From Siminovitchia sediminis (GTDB taxonomy: Bacteria; Bacillota; Bacilli; Bacillales; Bacillaceae_C), in contig NZ_JBHUEO010000004.1 in the NCBI RefSeq assembly GCF_042680885.1, positions 124,001 through 188,000 of the forward strand: 64,000 nucleotides of DNA, read 5' to 3'. Within the stretch, counting starts at the first letter, position 1, and each line of letters begins with the position of its first letter. Both the position numbers and the translations under genes were made by a program. The notes under the pieces are model-generated. The model searched no databases, had not been told where the DNA came from, and saw only the letters and a list, made by a program, of their open reading frames with translations. Of this stretch, positions 34,682 to 44,023 are shown one piece after another.

Positions 34682-35497
34682 TTATCCGAGGGCCACATCC
34701 AAAATCATCATTAAAACAAACCCAAACATCAGGCTCATCGAAGCAAGATCTTTATTCCCTTTTTCCTGTGAACCGGGAATGACTTCTTCAATCACTACAA
34801 AGATCATGGCACCTGCCGCAAAGCTAAGGGCATATGGAAGCAAAGGGGAGATAACAGTTACGGCAACAGCTCCAATGACAGCAGCTGCCGGTTCAACCAT
34901 ACCTGAAAACTGCCCATACATAAAACTCTTTCTTCTTGACAGTCCATCCCCTCTCAACGGCAAGGAAACTGCTGCTCCCTCCGGAATATTTTGAATGCCG
35001 ATACCGATCGCTAATGCAAGAGCGCCCGCTAAAGAAGCCTCTGTTCCTCCGTTTGCAAGCGCACCGAAAGCAATTCCGATGGCAAGCCCTTCAGGAATAT
35101 TGTGAAGCGTAAGAGCAAACACAAGTAATGTGCTTCGTTTCATTTTTTTGGACTGATATCCTTCTGCATCCGCCATCACGGCATTGGGATGAAGATGGGG
35201 GAGAATTTTATCCATAGCCCAAATGAAAATCCCTCCCAGTAAAAAGCCTGATGCAGCTGGAAACCATTCTCCGATGATATGGCCTTCAGACATGTCTATA
35301 GCCGGCCCAAGGAGCGACCAGTAACTCGCTGCAATCATCACACCACCGGCAAAACCGAGCATGCTGTCCAGCATCCGCTGATTGACTGTTTTCATAGTAA
35401 AAACGAGTGACGCTCCTACAGCTGTCATGAACCAAGTAAATAACGTAACCAGAAACGCTTGTGTTACGGGATTAAAACTTCCGAAAAAATCCTCCAT
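34682..35497 (-). CDS. ZIP family divalent metal transporter
   Basis: A 271-residue ZIP (GufA/ZupT-like) transporter with eight hydrophobic helices. The metal path motifs HNIPEGLAIG (helix IV) and QNIPEGAAVSLPL (helix V) are clear. Such proteins take up zinc, manganese or iron; which metal is not determined. ATG follows AAAGGGG. A strong terminator follows it. Confidence 0.92.
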   Translation of the reverse strand: MEDFFGSFNPVTQAFLVTLFTWFMTAVGASLVFTMKTVNQRMLDSMLGFAGGVMIAASYWSLLGPAIDMSEGHIIGEWFPAASGFLLGGIFIWAMDKILPHLHPNAVMADAEGYQSKKMKRSTLLVFALTLHNIPEGLAIGIAFGALANGGTEASLAGALALAIGIGIQNIPEGAAVSLPLRGDGLSRRKSFMYGQFSGMVEPAAAVIGAVAVTVISPLLPYALSFAAGAMIFVVIEEVIPGSQEKGNKDLASMSLMFGFVLMMILDVALG

Positions 35498-35688
35498 GTT
35501 GAAGAACCCCTTTTTCTTTAAGCTTTTTTGCTTCTGGATATTTTCTTAACAAGACTTACCAATATATTATATCAATCTCTTTGGGCTGCGTTCCCCTTTT
35601 TTATCATAGAGATTTGTCCTTCACAGTCGATATCTTTTTTACTTTTCGAAGGTAATATGTAATGGACGAGGGATATCGTCCGTTGTGG

Positions 35689-36708
35689 TTACTTTGCCAG
35701 ACGGATGATAAAATCTTCAATCATCCTCGTATCTTCCGGGTGAAACATATGTGCAGAGTTCTCGTACAAGACCATCTCTTTTCCCATCGGTGCCTCAACT
35801 TTTTTCAAAAAGCGCTCGACCGGTTTGCGGTCAACATGCACATCATGCTTTCCATGTAAAAAATAAAGCGGAACTTCAATTCTGTCAATAGAATGCAAAT
35901 TAATGTTTGCAAAGTCTTCGATGAGCGCTTGAGTATAGGTTAAGTTGTAGGCACTGTAAAAAGTATGAAAAATATCCTTGAGGGTATAATCTTTTGAAAA
36001 TAAAAATAATTTAATGCCGCCAGCCATTCCCGGATGCTTCACTTTATCACTTTCATATATCATGGATTTATATTTTATTAACGGGCCCCGAAAATCCGTA
36101 AATTGTTTTGGGTTTTTTACATAAGGAGGTTTCCCAATCCTTTCCAGCTTCGCAAGGGTTTTTTTATCATTGGCAGCCTTTGCCTTTTCTTTTACCCAAT
36201 GATAGCAAAGTGTATCATTTTCGGTCCAATTCATAATTTGAGAAATTCCTATATACGCGTGGAGTTTGTCCGGGTATTTAGATGCAATGGATAATCCAAT
36301 GATACTGCCCCATGAGTGACCTGCGAGAAAAACTTTATCCTTGTTAAAACGCTCTTTTAAAACATCTATTAATTCATTACTATCTTCAATAAATTGTTCA
36401 ATTCTCATGGATTCGGAGGGTATTGTTTTGTTATAGGACTTTCCCGCCCCTCTCTGATCCCAAAGGACCAAAACAAAATGTTCGACCAATTTCTTGGTAT
36501 TGGTGGCAACCGCATAGTCTTGCCCCCGGGATACTACGCCTGGCACAGGCATGCAAGGTCCACCGTGAATAAAAAGTAAAACAGGTTTTTCGGGGTTGAT
36601 TGCCTGGATGAGAATGGTTTGCTCTACTCCTCCAAGCGTCACTTGTTCAATTAAGTCAATTCCTGTTGAAGGAATCGTAAAATCCCTTCTCCTTAAAAAT
36701 AATGCCAT
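35689..36708 (-). CDS. Alpha/beta hydrolase, proline iminopeptidase-like
   Basis: A 339-residue alpha/beta hydrolase. The oxyanion segment HGGPC, the DQRGAGKSY block and nucleophile elbow GHSWGS resemble proline iminopeptidases (S33). The C-terminal LYFLHGKHDVHV and the final His in ENSAHMFHPE complete the triad. Peptide substrate is likely but unproven. ATG 36708 follows GAGGGGGCAAGG; the frame opens at 36735. Confidence 0.88.
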   Translation of the reverse strand: MALFLRRRDFTIPSTGIDLIEQVTLGGVEQTILIQAINPEKPVLLFIHGGPCMPVPGVVSRGQDYAVATNTKKLVEHFVLVLWDQRGAGKSYNKTIPSESMRIEQFIEDSNELIDVLKERFNKDKVFLAGHSWGSIIGLSIASKYPDKLHAYIGISQIMNWTENDTLCYHWVKEKAKAANDKKTLAKLERIGKPPYVKNPKQFTDFRGPLIKYKSMIYESDKVKHPGMAGGIKLFLFSKDYTLKDIFHTFYSAYNLTYTQALIEDFANINLHSIDRIEVPLYFLHGKHDVHVDRKPVERFLKKVEAPMGKEMVLYENSAHMFHPEDTRMIEDFIIRLAK

Positions 36709-36792
36709 GACCTTGCCCCCTCTTTTTTCATTCATTATATCTCTTTTCCTAATTTACAGACAATACATTTAAATCTTTTGTACTACATGGAC

Positions 36793-36834
36793 AAAAAAAG
36801 ACGCAAGGGCTGGTGTCCCTGCACCTTGCGTCTC
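36793..36834 (-). terminator. Terminator of glnA
   Basis: On the minus strand AGACGCAAGG pairs with CCTTGCGTCT, followed by seven T residues. Confidence 0.9.
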
Positions 36835-36897
36835 ATTGATATACCATTACGAATCTACTATGATTATCCATAACATTAATGTAAACCACTAATAGCA

Positions 36898-38223
36898 TTA
36901 ATATTGTGTCATATATTGCTCGCGTTCCCAAGGATGAATTTGCGTTCTGAATTGATCCCATTCAATTTGCTTGGCTTCAGTAAAATGTTCCAGCAAGTGA
37001 TTGCCGAGAGCCTCTTTGATCACTTGGTCTTGTTTCAATAATTCCAGTGCATCAAATAATGACGCTGGCAGATCCCTGATACCGTTCGCATCTCTTTCTT
37101 CTTTCGTCATGTCATAAATATTTTCATTTACCGGATTGGGCGGCTGCAGCTGTTTCTTGATTCCGTCCAGCCCCGCAGCCAGGAGCACGGACATTGCCAG
37201 ATAAGGATTAGCCGCTGGATCCACACTTCTGACTTCTATACGGGTACTTTTCCCACGGGAAGAGGGAATACGAATCAGCGGACTTCTGTTTTGTGCGGAC
37301 CACGCAACATAAGATGGGGCTTCATAACCCGGCACCAGCCTCTTATAAGAATTGACAGTGGGATTCGTCACTGCCGTAAAATGGGGGGCATGCTGCAATA
37401 TCCCAGCGACAAAATGTCTCGCTGTGTCACTGAGCCCCCATTCACCATCCGGATCACAAAAAATATTTTCCTTGTTTTTATGCAGGCTGACATTGCAGTG
37501 CATCCCTGAACCGCTGATGCCAAATATTGGTTTGGGCATAAACGTTGCGTGCAATCCATGCTTTCTGGCGATCGTTTTGACTACCAGTTTAAATGTTTGA
37601 ATGTCATCACAGGCGCGAAGGGCATTTTGGTATTTGAAATCAATCTCATGCTGGCCCGGAGCCACCTCATGATGAGACGCTTCAATATCAAAACCCATTT
37701 CCTCAAGTTCCAGGACGATATCCCGTCTGCAGTTTTCTCCCAGATCCGTTGGGGCTAAATCAAAATAGCCCCCCTGGTCATTCAGGTTCATTGTCGGCCG
37801 TCCGTTTTCATCCAGCTTGAACAGGAAAAATTCCGGTTCGGCTCCCAGGTTGAAATCCGTATACCCCATCAATTCCATCTCGCGTAATACTCTCTTAAAA
37901 TTATTCCGAGGATCACCTTCAAACGGGGTTCCATCCGGACGATAAACGTCACAGATCATTCTTGCCACTTTTCCTTTTTCAGCCGTCCAAGGAAATACGA
38001 CAAAGGTGTCCAAATCAGGATATAGATACATGTCAGACTCTTCGATTCTTACAAATCCATGAATGGAAGAGCCGTCGAACATCATTTTATTATCCAACGC
38101 TTTATTCAGTTGGGCGACTGGTATTTCTACATTTTTTACTGTTCCAATTATATCGGTAAATTGCAGACGAATAAACTTTACATGAAGTTCTTCGACCAAT
38201 CGTAAAATCGTTTCTCGGTCCAT
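36898..38223 (-). CDS. glnA: Glutamine synthetase type I (GSI-alpha)
   Basis: A 441-residue glutamine synthetase making glutamine from glutamate, ammonia and ATP. Active-site blocks: MMFDGSSIHGF near residue 48, the Glu-rich LGAEPEFFLFK, GSGMHCNVSLHK and RIEVRSVDPAANPYLA. The Arg of GFVRIEESD, used for feedback control in B. subtilis, is present. The length and lack of the insertion and adenylylation tyrosine fit the GSI-alpha type. No glnR is adjacent. It starts 66 bases after the glmS stop with no terminator between, so it probably belongs to the glmS transcript. ATG follows AGGGGGAAAC. Confidence 0.96.
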   Translation of the reverse strand: MDRETILRLVEELHVKFIRLQFTDIIGTVKNVEIPVAQLNKALDNKMMFDGSSIHGFVRIEESDMYLYPDLDTFVVFPWTAEKGKVARMICDVYRPDGTPFEGDPRNNFKRVLREMELMGYTDFNLGAEPEFFLFKLDENGRPTMNLNDQGGYFDLAPTDLGENCRRDIVLELEEMGFDIEASHHEVAPGQHEIDFKYQNALRACDDIQTFKLVVKTIARKHGLHATFMPKPIFGISGSGMHCNVSLHKNKENIFCDPDGEWGLSDTARHFVAGILQHAPHFTAVTNPTVNSYKRLVPGYEAPSYVAWSAQNRSPLIRIPSSRGKSTRIEVRSVDPAANPYLAMSVLLAAGLDGIKKQLQPPNPVNENIYDMTKEERDANGIRDLPASLFDALELLKQDQVIKEALGNHLLEHFTEAKQIEWDQFRTQIHPWEREQYMTQY

Positions 38224-38289
38224 CCGCTAAGTTTCCCCCTAGTTGTTATACTATGAATTATTAAAAATCGTTGGCTCTCACTGCCTGCT

Positions 38290-40089
38290 CTATTCCACTG
38301 TGACGCTCTTTGCCAAATTTCTCGGTTTATCCACATCACACCCTCGGTGCAATGCAGCATAATAGGCTATAAGCTGAAGAGGAATGACAGAAACCAGCGG
38401 AGTAAGCATCTCATGTACTGCAGGCAATACGTACCGGTCTCCCTCGGCTTCAAGACCTGTGGAAGAAATGATACATGTATGGGCACCCCGGGCAGCCACT
38501 TCCTTCACATTTGCACGAATGCTTCCATTCACATAGGACTGCGTTGCCAAGGCAATCACAGGAGTTTCCTTTTCAATTAAAGCCATTGTTCCATGTTTTA
38601 ATTCCCCGCCTGCAAATCCTTCTGCCTGAATATAGGAAATTTCTTTCAGCTTGAGAGCCCCTTCCAACCCGACATAATAATCGATGGACCGGCCAATAAA
38701 GAAGCAATCAAAGGCAGCACGCAAATACTCGGCTGCTATATGTTCAAATTCCTCTTTGTCATCACACAATGTTTCCATGGCATTGGCTGCAGCACCAAGT
38801 TCTTTTGCCAAATTCAGATCCGTTGATGCACCCTTGGCTTTTCCTGTTGCATATGCAAGAATACTAAGGACAGCAATTTGAGCTGTATAAGCTTTAGTTG
38901 AGGCCACCGCAATTTCAGGACCTGCATGTAGAAGCAGTGTAAAATCAGCTTCCCTGAAAAGGGTGGAGCCTGGAACATTTGTAATGACAAGTGCAGGATG
39001 ATTCATTTCCTTCACCTTTACCAACACAGCACGGCTGTCCGCAGTTTCCCCGCTCTGCGAAATAAATATGAAGAAGGGCTTTTCGGTAAGCAAAGGCATG
39101 TTGTAACAAAATTCACTGGCAAGGTGTACTTCCACCGGAATAGCTGCCAGTTTTTCAATCAGCTGCTTTCCAACCAATCCTGCATGGTAGCTCGTTCCGC
39201 ATGCTACGATATAGATGCGGTCAGCATCCAGGATGGCTGCTGTAACAGAGTCATCGATCTCCAGGCTCCCGCTTTCACCCTGATACTCTTGAATGATTTT
39301 TCTTAATACAAAAGGCTGCTCGTCAATTTCTTTCAGCATATAGTGAGGGTATGCTCCTTTTTCTATATCAGAAGTATCCCATTCCGCCCGGTAAATGTCT
39401 CTCTTGGCTACTTCACCTTGCAGATTATAAATCACAGTATTGTTTTTCTTCACGATCACTACATCCCGATCCTTCAATTCCAAAAACTGATCGGTATATT
39501 GGATCATGGCCAAGGCATCACTTGCCACGACGTGAAAACCTTCTCCAACTCCCATAAGCAGCGGGCTTTTATGCTTAGCCGCATAGATTGTATCAGGTGT
39601 TTCAGCATCGAGCATAGCGATGGCATAGGACCCTTTTAAAAGACGCAGTGTTTTCACAAATGCCTCTTCTGTTTCCATGTCTTTTGAAAACTTTTCCACT
39701 AGCTGAACAATCACTTCTGTATCCGTTTCACTTTGAAAGGCCGCATCCTGCAAATAGACAGCTTTCAATTCAGCTTCGTTTTCGATCACTCCATTATGAA
39801 CCAGCGTAAAACGTCCTGAATGACTTTGGTGCGGATGTGCATTTTCTTTGCTTGGCACTCCATGAGTTGCCCAACGCGTATGGCCGATCCCTATATGCCC
39901 CGCAGTACCGGCGTCCACTGCAGCTCTCAGATCTGCTATCCGTCCTTTTTCTTTAAACACATGGACACCCGCCTGGTTTAAAACCGCAATTCCAGCTGAG
40001 TCATAACCTCGGTATTCTAATTTCTCCAAACCGTTTAACAAAATATCCTTCGCATTACCTGAACCAATATAACCGGTTATTCCGCACAT
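38290..40089 (-). CDS. glmS: Glutamine-fructose-6-phosphate aminotransferase
   Basis: A 599-residue GlmS, which uses glutamine to make glucosamine-6-phosphate, the entry to cell wall amino sugars. The catalytic Cys is residue 2 of MCGITGYIG, so ATG 40089 (with GGAGGAG) is the start rather than the longer frame from 40134. The glutaminase part ends near residue 240, followed by two SIS sugar isomerase domains (CGTSYHAG, ISQSGETADS), and the C-terminal PRNLAKSVTVE. A glmS ribozyme occupies its leader. glnA follows. Confidence 0.97.
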   Translation of the reverse strand: MCGITGYIGSGNAKDILLNGLEKLEYRGYDSAGIAVLNQAGVHVFKEKGRIADLRAAVDAGTAGHIGIGHTRWATHGVPSKENAHPHQSHSGRFTLVHNGVIENEAELKAVYLQDAAFQSETDTEVIVQLVEKFSKDMETEEAFVKTLRLLKGSYAIAMLDAETPDTIYAAKHKSPLLMGVGEGFHVVASDALAMIQYTDQFLELKDRDVVIVKKNNTVIYNLQGEVAKRDIYRAEWDTSDIEKGAYPHYMLKEIDEQPFVLRKIIQEYQGESGSLEIDDSVTAAILDADRIYIVACGTSYHAGLVGKQLIEKLAAIPVEVHLASEFCYNMPLLTEKPFFIFISQSGETADSRAVLVKVKEMNHPALVITNVPGSTLFREADFTLLLHAGPEIAVASTKAYTAQIAVLSILAYATGKAKGASTDLNLAKELGAAANAMETLCDDKEEFEHIAAEYLRAAFDCFFIGRSIDYYVGLEGALKLKEISYIQAEGFAGGELKHGTMALIEKETPVIALATQSYVNGSIRANVKEVAARGAHTCIISSTGLEAEGDRYVLPAVHEMLTPLVSVIPLQLIAYYAALHRGCDVDKPRNLAKSVTVE

Positions 40090-40154
40090 CTGAACTCCTC
40101 CATTTCCGGGAGGGCAAGCGGCATGAGGGCGCACTTGCCCTCACTTTTTATTCG

Positions 40155-40335
40155 AATTTCACACCGGTACAATCTCTTCCCTCTGTCCACCGAGTCGCCT
40201 CAATGTTTTATGAAAGAGTATTCGACTGTGTACCGCAGCCGGGAGGCATCCGCCGAACATTCGATAAACCTCCTCCTCGTCAACTAGCAATCTATGCATA
40301 CATGTATGTTCCGAATAAATGCTAGTTCTGGCGCT
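40155..40335 (-). ncRNA. glmS ribozyme (glucosamine-6-phosphate riboswitch)
   Basis: The leader of glmS contains the hallmark core: AGCGCCAGAACUAG, then GUUGACGAGGAGGAGGUUUAUCG and GGCGGAUGCCUCCCGG, in that order and spacing. Self-cleavage is expected between A at 40335 and G at 40334 when glucosamine-6-phosphate binds. The 3' limit (P3/P4 region, near the AGAGAUU element) is approximate. About 65 bases separate it from the glmS start. Confidence 0.95.
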
Positions 40336-40393
40336 TTACAAACATTCTTGAACGATGCTCCTTTCTGTACTCGACTAAAAAAAGAACATGAAT

Positions 40394-40423
40394 ATCATAC
40401 TATATTCCTTTTTTTATGGTCAA
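40394..40423 (-). promoter_or_regulatory. Predicted vegetative promoter of glmS
   Basis: On the minus strand TTGACC and TATGAT are separated by 18 bases, about 55 bases upstream of the ribozyme cleavage site. This fits sigma-A. Confidence 0.6.
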
Positions 40424-40494
40424 TGGTAAAATTGATTAAGTATCAGTTTTATTTTTTTCTAAAAAAATTAAATACATATAATGGGGGGATGTGT

Positions 40495-41397
40495 ATGAAT
40501 AAAAAAGCATTCTGGATGGCAGTGATTACAATTATTGTATGGTCTTCAGGCTTTGCCGGTGTCCGTGCGAGTTTGTTGGGAGGCTATACTGCTGCCCATC
40601 TTGTTTTGATGAGATTTCTCATAGCTTCAGGAGTATTCTTCCTATATGCTTTATGGCCCGGAGCACATATGCGTCTTCCACAGAAAAAAGATCTTTCCAG
40701 GATCATACTGGTTGGGTTTATGGGTATTACGGTGTACCATGTCGGCTTGACTTTTGGAGTCCAGACAGTGTCAGCCGGAACTGCAAGCATGATCATCGGG
40801 TCTGCGCCTGTATTTACCTCGATCATCGCGATGATTGTGTTAAAAGAGAAAATGGATGTCCTGGGCTGGATCGGATTATTTATTGGATTTATCGGTATTG
40901 TATTAATTACAATTGGTTCTTCTGGAGCGAGCTTTACAATATCTGCAGGGACCTTGTATGTCTTGATTGCTACGATCGCTACTTCCTTATTTTTTGTTTT
41001 TCAAAAGCCTTTGCTTGAACGCTACAATCCCATTCATTTAACCGCCTATTTCACATGGGCGGGAACCCTTCCCTTGCTGATTTTTATGCCTGGACTTTGG
41101 GAAAATATCCAAAGCGCATCGATAGAAGCTCACCTTTCCGCTTTATACGTCGGGATTTTCCCTGCTGCCATCGCCTACGCAACTTGGGCCATTGCGTTAT
41201 CAGCGGGCAATACAACGACCCTTTCGAGTATGCTGTATTTGGAACCACCGCTGGCTATCCTCATTGCCTGGCTGTGGCTTGATGAATGGCCCAGTACCCT
41301 TTCTTTAATTGGAGGAGCAGTCGCCATTTCCAGTATCTTCATTGTAAACTGGATCGGTAAAAAGAAATATTTGAAGAAGCATAACTTGGAAGGCTGA
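40495..41397 (+). CDS. EamA/DMT family transporter
   Basis: A 300-residue exporter-type membrane protein with ten helices in two EamA repeats (IIVWSSGFAGVRASLLGGY at the start, PAAIAYATWAIALSAG in the second). The last loop is basic (KKKYLKKHN), placing the C-terminus inside. Substrate unknown. ATG 40495 lies six bases after a GGGGGG site; the frame extends upstream but without support. It is divergent from glmS and not closely related to the EamA gene at 21.6 kb in its N-terminus. Confidence 0.88.
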   Translation: MNKKAFWMAVITIIVWSSGFAGVRASLLGGYTAAHLVLMRFLIASGVFFLYALWPGAHMRLPQKKDLSRIILVGFMGITVYHVGLTFGVQTVSAGTASMIIGSAPVFTSIIAMIVLKEKMDVLGWIGLFIGFIGIVLITIGSSGASFTISAGTLYVLIATIATSLFFVFQKPLLERYNPIHLTAYFTWAGTLPLLIFMPGLWENIQSASIEAHLSALYVGIFPAAIAYATWAIALSAGNTTTLSSMLYLEPPLAILIAWLWLDEWPSTLSLIGGAVAISSIFIVNWIGKKKYLKKHNLEG

Positions 41398-41417
41398 CGC
41401 TATTTCCTGTACCATTT

Positions 41418-41448
41418 AAGGTGCATTGCTGTCCGCAATGCACCTTTT
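41418..41448 (+). terminator. Terminator of the second EamA gene
   Basis: AAGGTGCATTGC pairs with GCAATGCACCTT, followed by TTTT. Confidence 0.9.
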
Positions 41449-41482
41449 ACACGATCTGGCTGCGGTTCGCCAGCCATCACTG

Positions 41483-42238
41483 TTATGCATTCATCTCCAG
41501 AACAACCGGGCAATGGTCACTACCCATGACATCGCAATGGATCTGTGCATCTGACAACCGTTCTTGTAATCTTTCAGATACCACAAAATAATCAATCCGC
41601 CAGCCGATGTTTCTTTCTCTCACCTTATTCATGTAAGACCACCAAGTATAAGATCCCGCTTGATCCGGATAAAAATACCGATACGTATCAATAAATCCGT
41701 TGTCCAGCAAAACGGAAAACTTCCCCCGCTCCTCATCAGTAAACCCAGAGTTTCCTCTATTGGATTTATCATTTTTTAAATCAATTTCTTGATGAGCGAC
41801 ATTCAAATCTCCGCATAAGATGACCGGTTTTTCTTTGTCTAGCTCCAGCAAATATTGAAGCATCAGATCCTCCCATTCCAACCGGTAATCCAGACGGGAA
41901 AGATCCCGTTTTGAATTTGGAGTGTAGACATTGACGACGAAAAATGCGGCAAATTCCAAAGTGATCATTCTGCCTTCTTCCTCCTTTTCTCCAACGCCCA
42001 TACCATATTGGACCGAAAGTGGCTCAATCTTAGTAAAAACAGCCGTTCCGGAGTAACCTTTCTTCACCGCGTAATTCCAATACTGATGATAACCCTCAAG
42101 TTCCAATTGAATTTGGCCTTCCTGGACTTTTGTCTCCTGGAGACAAAATATATCTGCATCAACCTCTTTGAAATAATCAAGAAATCCTTTACGGATGCAT
42201 GCCCGGATTCCGTTCACGTTCCATGATACTAATTTCAT
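41483..42238 (-). CDS. Exodeoxyribonuclease III (ExoA-type AP endonuclease)
   Basis: A 251-residue exonuclease III family AP endonuclease. Catalytic blocks: LVSWNVNGIRA with Asn, CLQETKVQ with Glu, GDLNVAH with Asp and Asn, and the terminal GSDHCPV with Asp-His. It would act at abasic sites and 3' blocks in DNA. It is similar to B. subtilis ExoA. ATG 42238 has only a distant GGGAG. With nfo and the Fpg/Nei-like gene it is the third base-excision gene in this block. Confidence 0.92.
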   Translation of the reverse strand: MKLVSWNVNGIRACIRKGFLDYFKEVDADIFCLQETKVQEGQIQLELEGYHQYWNYAVKKGYSGTAVFTKIEPLSVQYGMGVGEKEEEGRMITLEFAAFFVVNVYTPNSKRDLSRLDYRLEWEDLMLQYLLELDKEKPVILCGDLNVAHQEIDLKNDKSNRGNSGFTDEERGKFSVLLDNGFIDTYRYFYPDQAGSYTWWSYMNKVRERNIGWRIDYFVVSERLQERLSDAQIHCDVMGSDHCPVVLEMNA

Positions 42239-42576
42239 CAGGTGTATATCTCCCTTGCTATTGATCTGCCTAGCCTATAGTTTGCCACTCTTTTGAGCGG
42301 CAAACAAGCAGGGATAAATGAAAATAAGCGGATAATGCCACCTGAGTACAGCCACGTTTTAGTGCGAACGTGTGGCTGTCGTCCAAATGCGCCACATCCT
42401 TGGGCAAAGGCCTGCACTGGGCCTAAAAACAGATTCTGAAAGACAAAGTACTTCAGAAATGAACTTTGCAAGTTGGTAACAAGTTAAACAAAAATCCATC
42501 AAACAGCAGATGCATGCCATGCCCTGTAATTGCCTCTTCAGGTACATAAAGGGAAAGAGGCGCAGTTAGTGGACGT
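42239..42576. other. Gene-free stretch between exoA-like gene and bofC
   Basis: About 340 bases with no credible gene. A hairpin-forming segment AGCCACGTTTTAGTGCGAACGTGTGGCT lies at about 42350-42377. The frames here look spurious. The right end marks the junction where the B. subtilis-like gene order resumes. Confidence 0.4.
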
Positions 42577-42601
42577 AAAAAAAGCCGGGGGCCCGGCCTT
42601 T
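42577..42601 (-). terminator. Terminator of bofC
   Basis: GGCCGGG and CCCGGC pair, followed on the minus strand by seven T residues; it touches the stop codon. Confidence 0.8.
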
Positions 42602-43115
42602 AATCAACAGAGTATCTCTTCATGCTTTCCACGACTTTTGTAAACTCTTCCTTGGTATGGACAGGAATGCCTTGAATCAGCCTTAAATGCTGACTGCTTT
42701 CCATTTTCTTTACATCAATCTGAAAAAAAGAGCGGATGACATCGGACTGTTCAGGCTTTCCATTAAAGATCGATAGGGTGCCGTCTTCAGATATTCCAAT
42801 ATATCCGTTTGCTTTCAATAATGGTGAAACGTCATTTATATTTTTTTCAAATACTAATCGTTTTTCGTCCATGTCTACAAGCTGCCAGGACTCATATTTT
42901 GCCCAAAAGTCCTCTAACGCAAAGACTGTTTCATTAACGACTTCCTCGCTCATTGCTCCATCAAGATAGACTCGCTTTAAATGAACGGTTAACTCCAGAG
43001 GCTGTTCGGATTTGACAGACTCCCGATCTGATGCTTGTACTTCAGCGGACAGCTGACCGACATTATTCATGAATAGGCTGGCACTCATAAGAAATATGAC
43101 TAATACAGCTTTCAA
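42600..43115 (-). CDS. bofC: Forespore signalling protein BofC
   Basis: A 171-residue exported protein. An N-terminal signal segment (about residues 1-25) is followed by ELTVHLKRVYLDGAMSEEVV, the hallmark of BofC. In B. subtilis it is made in the forespore, acts in the intermembrane space and holds back SpoIVB, thereby timing sigma-K activation. The target SpoIVFB is encoded at 50.9 kb in this window. TTG 43115 follows GAGGTGATC. In B. subtilis it lies next to ruvA; here 34 kb intervene. Confidence 0.9.
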   Translation of the reverse strand: MKAVLVIFLMSASLFMNNVGQLSAEVQASDRESVKSEQPLELTVHLKRVYLDGAMSEEVVNETVFALEDFWAKYESWQLVDMDEKRLVFEKNINDVSPLLKANGYIGISEDGTLSIFNGKPEQSDVIRSFFQIDVKKMESSQHLRLIQGIPVHTKEEFTKVVESMKRYSVD

Positions 43116-43184
43116 CCCAGATCACCTCTACAGCCTTTCGTTAATATATAGGTATAGTGTGGCCGGTTTTTTCATTAAATATCC

Positions 43185-43233
43185 AAAAAAAGCATTGCCA
43201 AAGGACTGATCACCTTTTGGCAATGCTTTTTTT
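43185..43233 (-). terminator. Terminator of yebC
   Basis: AAAAAAAGCATTGCCAAA pairs with TTTTGGCAATGCTTTTTTT. It works in either direction and overlaps the yebC stop. Confidence 0.9.
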
Positions 43234-43948
43234 AGTTATGATAGACATCTTGGACATCGTCATCGTCTTCCAGCATGTCAATAAGTTTTTCCAAACTTTC
43301 CTCCTGCTCTTCATTCAATGAGGCTTCCGTTTGCGGAATCATCGTAATTTCCGCTGACGCAAATTCATGTCCTTCTTTCTCTAACTCTTCTTTTACCTGC
43401 ATGTAGTTTTCAGGTTCTGTATAAATTTCAAAAACTTCCTCACTGGTCTCCATATCTTCCGCACCCGCTTCAATGGCTTGAAGGAGCAGGTCATCTTCTT
43501 CTATATCTTTTTCGTTTCGTTCGATGACGAGGTATCCTTTTCTGTCAAAAAGGTAAGAGACACAGCCTGCTTCTCCCAAATTCCCTCCATTTTTCGTAAA
43601 AGCATGACGGACATTTGACGCCGTTCTGTTTTTGTTATCCGTCAGGCATGTAACCATTACCGCTGCACCACCGGGTCCATAGCCTTCATATACTATTTCT
43701 TCATAATTTTCGGCACCCTGGTTTCCAGTTGCTTTATCGATGGCACGCTTGATATTATCATTAGGCATATTTGCCGATTTTGCTTTATCTACGACTAGAC
43801 GGAGGGCCGGGTTTGTATCAGGATCCCCACCGCCGCTCTTGGCAGCCACATAGATTTCCTTTGCAAGTTTTTGAAAGATTTTTCCCCGTTTTGCATCTTG
43901 AGCGTTTTTTCTTCGTTGAATATTTTTCCATTTAGAATGTCCAGCCAA
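43232..43948 (-). CDS. yebC: YebC/PmpR family protein
   Basis: A 238-residue YebC family protein. The N-terminus AGHSKWKNIQRRKNAQDAKRG, YEGYGPGGAAV in the middle and the acidic C-terminus are diagnostic. Members were described as transcription regulators and more recently linked to translation of difficult peptide stretches. It corresponds to B. subtilis YrbC. TTG 43948 follows GGGAGTGATG. Position near bofC agrees with B. subtilis, but csbX is missing between them. Confidence 0.93.
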   Translation of the reverse strand: MAGHSKWKNIQRRKNAQDAKRGKIFQKLAKEIYVAAKSGGGDPDTNPALRLVVDKAKSANMPNDNIKRAIDKATGNQGAENYEEIVYEGYGPGGAAVMVTCLTDNKNRTASNVRHAFTKNGGNLGEAGCVSYLFDRKGYLVIERNEKDIEEDDLLLQAIEAGAEDMETSEEVFEIYTEPENYMQVKEELEKEGHEFASAEITMIPQTEASLNEEQEESLEKLIDMLEDDDDVQDVYHN

Positions 43949-44023
43949 TTGTCATCACTCCCTCTACACATGCCACTTTATTTTATCATATTTGTCAAGA
44001 AGGTTCTTCCCTTCATAGTACCT

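Noticed and set aside
38224..38289. Possible GlnR/TnrA operator between glmS and glnA
   Set aside because: No TGTNAN7TNACA pattern could be found in the 66-base gap.
42238..42471. 77-codon minus-strand frame after the exonuclease gene
   Set aside because: No ribosome binding site, low-quality composition, ends at the start codon of the real gene.
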